Shown piece by piece: positions 39,167-43,842 of a stretch of DNA of 43,842 nucleotides. Origin of the DNA: a virus; the IMG/VR virus record IMGVR_UViG_3300025652_000142, positions 1-43,842 of that record, one strand, 5' to 3'. The notes under the pieces were generated by a model. The model made no database searches. It was given only the letters and a program-made list of their open reading frames with translations, and was not told where the DNA came from. How positions within the stretch are numbered: the stretch's first letter is position 1; every line of letters begins with the position of its first letter. A program made the position numbers and the translations under genes.

Positions 39167-39801
39167 TATTTCTTAACTCCAAAAATATGTATGCTTCCAC
39201 TTGTGATATTACCAGAACTTAAATAAAATCTTGCACCTGTAGCTGCTGTTGTATCATTTAAATATTGTCCTCTATGCCTATCTCTTATTTGACCATTACC
39301 TCCAAAATGTACAAAATTAGACATTGTATAAGAGCCATTGTTAGTTCCATCACTAGGGAAATACTCTGTAAGTCCATTAAATGCTCTCCCTGCTGAATTG
39401 TATATTTGGTCGCCTATTTGTGCAAAGTTAGTATTACTTGCATTACTATCAAATCCAGAAAAAGCTGAATTGCCAAAAGCTGTCCAAGACATTAGATAAT
39501 AAGTTCCATTTAAATCACTACCACTTGCACCACCTTGTCTAAAGGTCATATAAAAGCTTGTTGAATTTGTTACAGATATTATATTTTCTGCAACTATGTG
39601 ATAATAAGCATAAGTAGAAGTATCAACAAAGTTATCAAATAATAATTCAGAACTGTTACTTGCAGTAGCACTTGCTAACTTAACTAAGCCACTACTTGTA
39701 ATAAAAGCATTACCAGAAGCATCTTTAAGTGTATTACCACTAGCAATAGCAATAGTATTTCCTGTTTGTCCTCCAATTGTATCTACATTTAATTGACTCA
39801 T
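39166..39801 (-). CDS. Tail fibre-cassette protein (211 aa)
   Basis: Anchor L-N-V-D-T-I-G-G-Q-T-G-N-T-I, then S-G-N-T-L-K-D-A-S-G-N and a beta-rich domain with many aromatic residues (Y-Y-H-I-V-A; Y-L-M-S-W-T). The tip differs from the neighbouring paralogues. Confidence 0.65.
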   Translation of the reverse strand: MSQLNVDTIGGQTGNTIAIASGNTLKDASGNAFITSSGLVKLASATASNSSELLFDNFVDTSTYAYYHIVAENIISVTNSTSFYMTFRQGGASGSDLNGTYYLMSWTAFGNSAFSGFDSNASNTNFAQIGDQIYNSAGRAFNGLTEYFPSDGTNNGSYTMSNFVHFGGNGQIRDRHRGQYLNDTTAATGARFYLSSGNITSGSIHIFGVKK

Positions 39802-40004
39802 ACTATTAATAAGTTCCCATCTACATTGACTGTTCCTGTTATGTTAGCAGGTCCAACAATCAAACCATTTTCACTTGCTGCGATTGTTGCACTTCCTATT
39901 TCATTACTGTGTGTTTTAACACCATCAAGATGTCGCATACCATCTACTGTTACACCAGTATTAGATGTTTTTTCTAGCAAAGAATTTGTCAAAAATGTAC
40001 TCAT
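39798..40004 (-). CDS. Short fibre-cassette protein (68 aa)
   Basis: Consists only of an anchor (G-V-T-V-D-G-M-R-H-L-D-G-V) and the terminal motif G-P-A-N-I-T-G-T-V-N-V-D-G-N-L. It is a paralogue of the 70-aa gene at 40001 and looks like a fibre gene without a tip. Overlaps both neighbours by 4 bp. Confidence 0.65.
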   Translation of the reverse strand: MSTFLTNSLLEKTSNTGVTVDGMRHLDGVKTHSNEIGSATIAASENGLIVGPANITGTVNVDGNLLIV

Positions 40005-40213
40005 AAAATTATTAAGTTTCCTACTACATTAATTGTTCCAGTTACATTAGCTGGTCCAATAATTACTCCATTATCTCCTGTAGCTATTGTCTGTGTACCT
40101 GCAATAGTTGCAGAGTTTATTGTAATACCATCTTTTAATTTAAAAGTATCTACAGTCAAACCATTGTTTGTTGTGTACTCTGTTACAGTATTAACTTTAA
40201 GTTCACTAGCCAT
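40001..40213 (-). CDS. Short fibre-cassette protein (70 aa)
   Basis: Anchor L-K-V-N-T-V-T-E-Y-T and G-L-T-V-D-T-F-K-L-K-D-G, then the terminal motif G-P-A-N-V-T-G-T-I-N-V-V-G-N-L. Close paralogue of the 68-aa neighbour; the pair may be a recent tandem duplication. Confidence 0.65.
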   Translation of the reverse strand: MASELKVNTVTEYTTNNGLTVDTFKLKDGITINSATIAGTQTIATGDNGVIIGPANVTGTINVVGNLIIL

Positions 40214-40602
40214 TATTCAGCTACTTCTTCCCAAGCTCCTGTGTTGTCATTCCAAATATATTGGTTACCATCATCTGGCATAGCAACTGGTGCTTCCCAA
40301 GTCCAAGTACTTTCATTGAGTACCCACTTGCTATAAGGTTTAGGTGCTATAAATACATCATTAGTTGCATCATAAGTATATCCTATACCTGCATAGTTAC
40401 CTCTAAAAGGAGTTCCATCTCCACTGTGTGCATTAGCACTGGTGTTATAGGAAGTTCTTTTACAAGTCTGTCCTCTAAAATCTCCATACCAGGCTTCCCA
40501 GTCAGCAAAGCCTTCTGGTAAAGTTTCTGTATTGTCCTCATTAATACCAACAATGACTTCTGTCACTATGTTGTTATCGTTTATAAATGCGTAATGTGCC
40601 AT
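40213..40602 (-). CDS. Phage tail-associated protein of the cyano/marine phage type (129 aa)
   Basis: Starts M-A-H-Y-A-F-I-N-D-N-N-I-V-T-E-V-I-V-G and contains G-T-P-F-R-G-N-Y-A-G-I-G-Y-T-Y-D-A and W-E-A-P-V-A-M-P-D-D-G. I recognise this pattern from a small tail protein widespread in marine phages, function unknown. It has a ribosome site AGGAGA and its own extended -10 upstream, which may start a sub-operon within the cassette. Confidence 0.75.
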   Translation of the reverse strand: MAHYAFINDNNIVTEVIVGINEDNTETLPEGFADWEAWYGDFRGQTCKRTSYNTSANAHSGDGTPFRGNYAGIGYTYDATNDVFIAPKPYSKWVLNESTWTWEAPVAMPDDGNQYIWNDNTGAWEEVAE

Positions 40603-40613
40603 ATCTATCTCCT

Positions 40614-40622
40614 ATTATATCA
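40614..40622 (-). promoter_or_regulatory. Extended -10 promoter inside the fibre cassette
   Basis: Minus strand TGATATAAT, overlapping the small inverted repeat ATCAG/CTGAT, in the 55-bp gap between the Gly-rich fibre and the 129-aa gene. No good -35. AGGAGA follows immediately. Confidence 0.35.
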
Positions 40623-40657
40623 GCTAAAACTGATTGTACCTATGTTAATTCTTTTCA

Positions 40658-41692
40658 TTATGCAAAGCTCACTGTTCCACTTGTTTGTATTTCTACATAT
40701 TTTCTTGAACCAACTGTTTGTTCTCCAGCACTTGATGATGCTCCTCCAGCAAAAGATATTGTGTAATCACTTGGATAACTTAAAATAACTACTCCAGAAC
40801 CAGCATTTCCACCAGTACCATAGTAGTAACTTCCACCACCACCACCACCACCAGTGTTAGCTGTTCCTGGTTTACCTGCTTTGCCTTGTCCTGCATCTGA
40901 ACCATTACCACCACCACCAGTACCTCCTGTAGCACCAGCAGCACCACCAGTGGGTCCACCACCTCCACCACCAGCTCTAGTTACACTAGAACCTGTGATT
41001 GTAGAAGCAACTCCATCACCACCGTGTCCATCACCATCTGTACCACCTGCTTCACCTGCACCACCTCCACCACCTGCAATAGCACTAGGACTATTTTCAC
41101 CAGAAAAACCTTGATTAGCTGTACCAGCACCACCTGTGCCTGATGCCATAGAAGCTCCACCACCAGAACCTCCTGAACCACCATTTGTAGAAGTATATTT
41201 AACACCCTTACCACCACCAGTTGATGTTACAGTTGCGAAAGCAGAGTTAACACCTGCGTTTCCATCTGTAACACTACCACTACTATTTCCTGTACCACCA
41301 GCACCACCTGCACCAACAGTAACTGTATAACTTGTGCTATCAAGTAACAATAAAGCATCTTCAGAAGAACCTCCTCCACCAGATGCTTCAGAGTTATAAG
41401 AAGCACGATAGCCACCTGCTCCACCACCAGAACCTATATCAGAAGCACCACCACCACCACCTGCAATAACTAAATAGTCAACAGATAAAGAAGGAATATC
41501 TTTCATTACTTTCCAAGCAGAACCATTGTAATAAAAAGGAGCTGCTTTATCTGTATCATATACTATGTCACCAGCTACTGATGTCAGTGCATTTTTTTGT
41601 GCAGTAGTGTATGACTTTAATCCTAGTGCATTATCTATAGCTACATTGTTTTGGTCATTTGTTGAAATCTTATTTGTTTTTAATTCACTCAT
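40658..41692 (-). CDS. Glycine-rich tail fibre adhesin (344 aa)
   Basis: Residues 1-70 are an anchor: N-V-A-I-D-N-A-L-G-L-K-S-Y-T, A-L-T-S-V-A-G-D-I-V-Y, Y-N-G-S-A-W. This is followed by L-V-I-A-G-G-G-G-G and a ~230-residue Gly/Ser/Ala region with poly-Gly blocks, like the Gly-rich sandwich of distal phage adhesins (T-even S16 gp38-type), then a C-terminal beta end V-V-I-L-S-Y-P. Gly blocks with variable loops between them are where receptor specificity is set. Paralogue immediately upstream. Confidence 0.8.
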   Translation of the reverse strand: MSELKTNKISTNDQNNVAIDNALGLKSYTTAQKNALTSVAGDIVYDTDKAAPFYYNGSAWKVMKDIPSLSVDYLVIAGGGGGASDIGSGGGAGGYRASYNSEASGGGGSSEDALLLLDSTSYTVTVGAGGAGGTGNSSGSVTDGNAGVNSAFATVTSTGGGKGVKYTSTNGGSGGSGGGASMASGTGGAGTANQGFSGENSPSAIAGGGGGAGEAGGTDGDGHGGDGVASTITGSSVTRAGGGGGGPTGGAAGATGGTGGGGNGSDAGQGKAGKPGTANTGGGGGGGSYYYGTGGNAGSGVVILSYPSDYTISFAGGASSSAGEQTVGSRKYVEIQTSGTVSFA

Positions 41693-42732
41693 TATGCAAA
41701 GCTCACTGTTCCTGTTCCTGCTGTAAAAGTTACTACTGTATCAGAACCATCTGTTGCACTTGATGAAGTTAAACCTGCACCAACTGTAATAGTTGCATCT
41801 GCTGTAGCCCATCTTAAAACTACTAAACCACTACCACCAGCTCCACCAGTTCCAGAAATTGTACTGTGAGTTCCACCACCTGCACTACCTGTGTTTACAG
41901 TTCCTGCACCACCATTAGCTGAAGCAGTTGCTGTTCCATTACCACCACCACCTGCACCACCAGAACCAGGTACACCACCTAAATCTGACCTACCACCACC
42001 ACCTCCACCACCAGCTCTAGTTACACTAGAACCTGTGATTGAAGATGCTAAACCATCTCCTCCATCTCCACTAGGGTCAGTACGAATTGGTGGAGTTCCT
42101 CCAACTGCACCTGCACCACCTCCACCACCAGTTGGATACTCACCTGGGTATAAGTTACTACCCCCAGGAAATCCTTGTTCAAAATTATTGCCACCACCAT
42201 TAGAATTACCACCAGAATATCTACCACCACCACCAGAACCTCCGTGGTTAGGGTCATCAAGTAATCCCCCATAACCACCACCTACTGCTATTCCATAATG
42301 ATATTTAGAATTGTTACCATTAGTTGCTTCTGCACTTGAAGTTCCACCAGCTCCACCACTACCTACAGTTACTGTATAAGTTTGTCCTAAAAAAGTTAAT
42401 ATTTTTGTTGCTGTTGAAGTAGCTCCACCAGATTGTTCAGATGCGTAACTATTTATATAACCTCCTGCACCACCACCACCTCTGCCTCCTCCACCACCAC
42501 CTGCAATAATTAGTGATGAAAGAGTTAATGATACTAAACCACCTAAATCTTCCCAAGCTGAACCTGTATATACTTGAACTTTATTGTCATCAGAGTTGTA
42601 TATAGTATCTCCAGCTACTGATGTAAGTGCATTTCTAGCACTTGTACTGTATGACTTTAAATTTAAAGCATCATCAAAAGATACATTGTTAGTAGAGTAT
42701 TTACCTATAGCGTTAGTTTCTAATGTACTCAT
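41692..42732 (-). CDS. Glycine-rich tail fibre adhesin, paralogue (346 aa)
   Basis: Same design as the 344-aa neighbour: anchor with N-V-S-F-D-D-A-L-N-L-K-S-Y-S and A-L-T-S-V-A-G-D-T-I-Y, then L-I-I-A-G-G-G-G-G, poly-Gly blocks and a C-terminal G-T-V-S-F-A shared with the neighbour. The segment S-S-I-T-G-S-S-V-T-R-A-G-G-G-G-G is identical in both, while the loops between are different. Confidence 0.8.
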   Translation of the reverse strand: MSTLETNAIGKYSTNNVSFDDALNLKSYSTSARNALTSVAGDTIYNSDDNKVQVYTGSAWEDLGGLVSLTLSSLIIAGGGGGGRGGGGAGGYINSYASEQSGGATSTATKILTFLGQTYTVTVGSGGAGGTSSAEATNGNNSKYHYGIAVGGGYGGLLDDPNHGGSGGGGRYSGGNSNGGGNNFEQGFPGGSNLYPGEYPTGGGGGAGAVGGTPPIRTDPSGDGGDGLASSITGSSVTRAGGGGGGGRSDLGGVPGSGGAGGGGNGTATASANGGAGTVNTGSAGGGTHSTISGTGGAGGSGLVVLRWATADATITVGAGLTSSSATDGSDTVVTFTAGTGTVSFA

Positions 42733-42923
42733 TATAAATCATTCCAAGCAGAGCCATTGTAAAACTGTACTTTGCTATCTGTTGTGTTATAGATTATATC
42801 TCCAGCAGCAGATGTCAAAGCATCTCTTGCTGTTGTGTCATAAGACTTTAAATTTAAAGGCACTTGCATAGCAACATTATTGCCAGATGCTTTTGATATT
42901 GTGTTTACTTTGACAGTTACCAT
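42732..42923 (-). CDS. Fibre anchor-only protein (63 aa)
   Basis: Only the anchor of the Gly-rich fibres (N-L-K-S-Y-D-T-T-A-R-D-A-L-T-S-A-A-G-D-I-I-Y; F-Y-N-G-S-A-W) with no adhesin after it. Frame intact, starts and stops coupled to neighbours. It may be a trimmed remnant, a chaperone-like plug or a spare anchor for tip exchange. Confidence 0.6.
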   Translation of the reverse strand: MVTVKVNTISKASGNNVAMQVPLNLKSYDTTARDALTSAAGDIIYNTTDSKVQFYNGSAWNDL

Positions 42924-43842
42924 TAGATAACTACCAGTGTACCATTATTCGTTACTGTGCCTGTGATTGTGATAGGTCCAGCCATAACTGACCCTGTGTT
43001 AGCTGCAACTGTATAAGTAGCTGCTTGTGTTTGGTGATGTGTAAATATTCCACCTGCTGTTGTTAATGCAATACCTGCTTGATTCCAGTCAGCCATATCT
43101 GTATTGTCTAGTTCGTAGTGTATTCCATTAGCAATACCATCTGATAGTGTAAAGTCTGAATCTCCATCTGATAATGCAGATGCTGAACCTGATGCTATTT
43201 GATTAGGATTTATTTTATATACAGTTCCATCTGTAACATCTTCCATAATTAGGAAGTCATTTGCTGTATCTGCTGTTATACCTGTACCATCAGCTAAGTT
43301 AGATGGGTCTACAGTTAACGATACTGCTCCAGATGTTGCACCTCCAGCTAAACCAGAGTTAGTTGCTGTGTTTACTGCAGTAATATCTCCACCAGTAGTT
43401 GCAGCAATAGTTATTGCACCATCTGCATTAGTAACAGTTATTCCTGAACCTGCAGTTAATGTTCCTACTGCTGGACCAGATGTACCACCAATAAGTAGTT
43501 CACCATTAGCATCCATAGCTACAGCAGCTAATGTATCTGTTCCTGTATCTTGTGTAATGATTACTGATTTGTCAGCAAAAGAAGTAGCTCCTGTACCACC
43601 TTGTGCTACTGCTAAGTTAGCTACACTAAGAGTTACTTCGCCAGTATCTCCACCACCAGATAAACCTGTACCTGCAATTACATTTGTTATGTCACCTGTT
43701 GTTGCTGTTGCCCATTCTACAATACCACCAGATGATACTTGTAAAGTCTGACCTGATGAACCTATACCTAATTTAGCAAGTGTATTGCTACCAGAAGCAT
43801 AAAGAATATCTCCAGTAGTATAACTTGTAAGTCCAGTACCAC
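42923..43842 (-). CDS. Tail fibre protein paralogue (5' end beyond the window)
   Basis: An internal ATG exists at 43516, but the frame stays open without a stop to 43842, so the true start is outside. The extra part codes G-L-T-S-Y-T-T-G-D-I-L-Y-A and G-S-S-G-Q-T-L-Q-V, exactly the modules of the 1..2107 fibre. It ends G-P-I-T-I-T-G-T-V-T-N-N-G-T-L, the same terminal motif as the short genes at 39798 and 40001. It therefore is the next gene downstream of the 1..2107 fibre if the genome is circular. Confidence 0.85.
   Translation of the reverse strand, partial: GTGLTSYTTGDILYASGSNTLAKLGIGSSGQTLQVSSGGIVEWATATTGDITNVIAGTGLSGGGDTGEVTLSVANLAVAQGGTGATSFADKSVIITQDTGTDTLAAVAMDANGELLIGGTSGPAVGTLTAGSGITVTNADGAITIAATTGGDITAVNTATNSGLAGGATSGAVSLTVDPSNLADGTGITADTANDFLIMEDVTDGTVYKINPNQIASGSASALSDGDSDFTLSDGIANGIHYELDNTDMADWNQAGIALTTAGGIFTHHQTQAATYTVAANTGSVMAGPITITGTVTNNGTLVVI
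43716..43842. repeat. 127-bp exact repeat at the right window end (copy of 639..765)
   Basis: Identical to 639-765 and ending exactly at the last base. Flanking bases inside the window differ. See the left copy. Confidence 0.9.

Noticed and set aside
40854-42274. Proline-rich plus-strand frames
   Set aside because: Antisense shadows of the poly-Gly blocks (GGN read as CCN) of the two adhesin genes.
43516-43516. ATG at 43516 as start of the right-end fibre gene
   Set aside because: The frame is open further upstream to the window end and codes the same fibre modules as the paralogue, so this ATG is internal.

Overview
This window is almost a complete genome of an AT-rich, tailed (probably podovirus-type) bacteriophage, most likely a marine or freshwater metagenomic phage. 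The phage assignment rests on large terminase, portal, scaffold, SU10-like major capsid protein, a beta-propeller tail protein, Gly-rich and repeat-rich fibres, holin and lysozyme-type lysis genes. I see no tail tape-measure or sheath gene. GC looks to be about one third (judged by eye). The host is not named by any gene. An r1t-like holin, a transglycosylase-type lysozyme, strong GAAAGGA/GGAGGT ribosome sites and several apparently leaderless promoters would suit a low-GC actinobacterium, but this is inference.

Layout. The genome reads as two opposed transcription arcs. The late arc is on the minus strand: 22594 down to 1, continuing (if the molecule is circular) from 43842 down to 33392. 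It holds terminase, portal, two small proteins, a giant 1951-aa protein, four large unknown proteins, scaffold, capsid, decoration protein, connector, propeller, a long cassette of paralogous tail fibres (2107..1 and 43842..37477), and then a membrane/lysis block (37423..33392). The early arc is on the plus strand (23367..33399): many small, mostly unknown, often zinc-binding proteins, an AAA+ ATPase with a VWA/HExxH partner, a metallophosphoesterase, a Rad52-like annealing protein, a lysozyme, a SET-domain protein and an HNH nuclease. The arcs diverge from a 770-bp non-coding, strongly folded control region (22595..23366) and collide tail to tail with an 8-bp overlap at 33392..33399.

The two window ends lie inside two paralogous fibre genes. 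The last 127 bases are identical to 639..765, so the ends look like an assembly break in a repeat of a circular or circularly permuted genome, not biological termini.

No DNA polymerase, primase, helicase, RNA polymerase or integrase was recognised. The phage probably borrows host replication and transcription and adds its own recombination (Rad52-like SSAP, phosphoesterase, HNH). The least ordinary parts are: the MoxR-like AAA+/metalloprotease-VWA pair; a minimal SET domain; the run of long perfect hairpins in nearly every gap of the early operon; an H-type pseudoknot in the leader of the scaffold/capsid genes; the branched palindromic element with back-to-back promoters between the arcs; and the modular fibre cassette.
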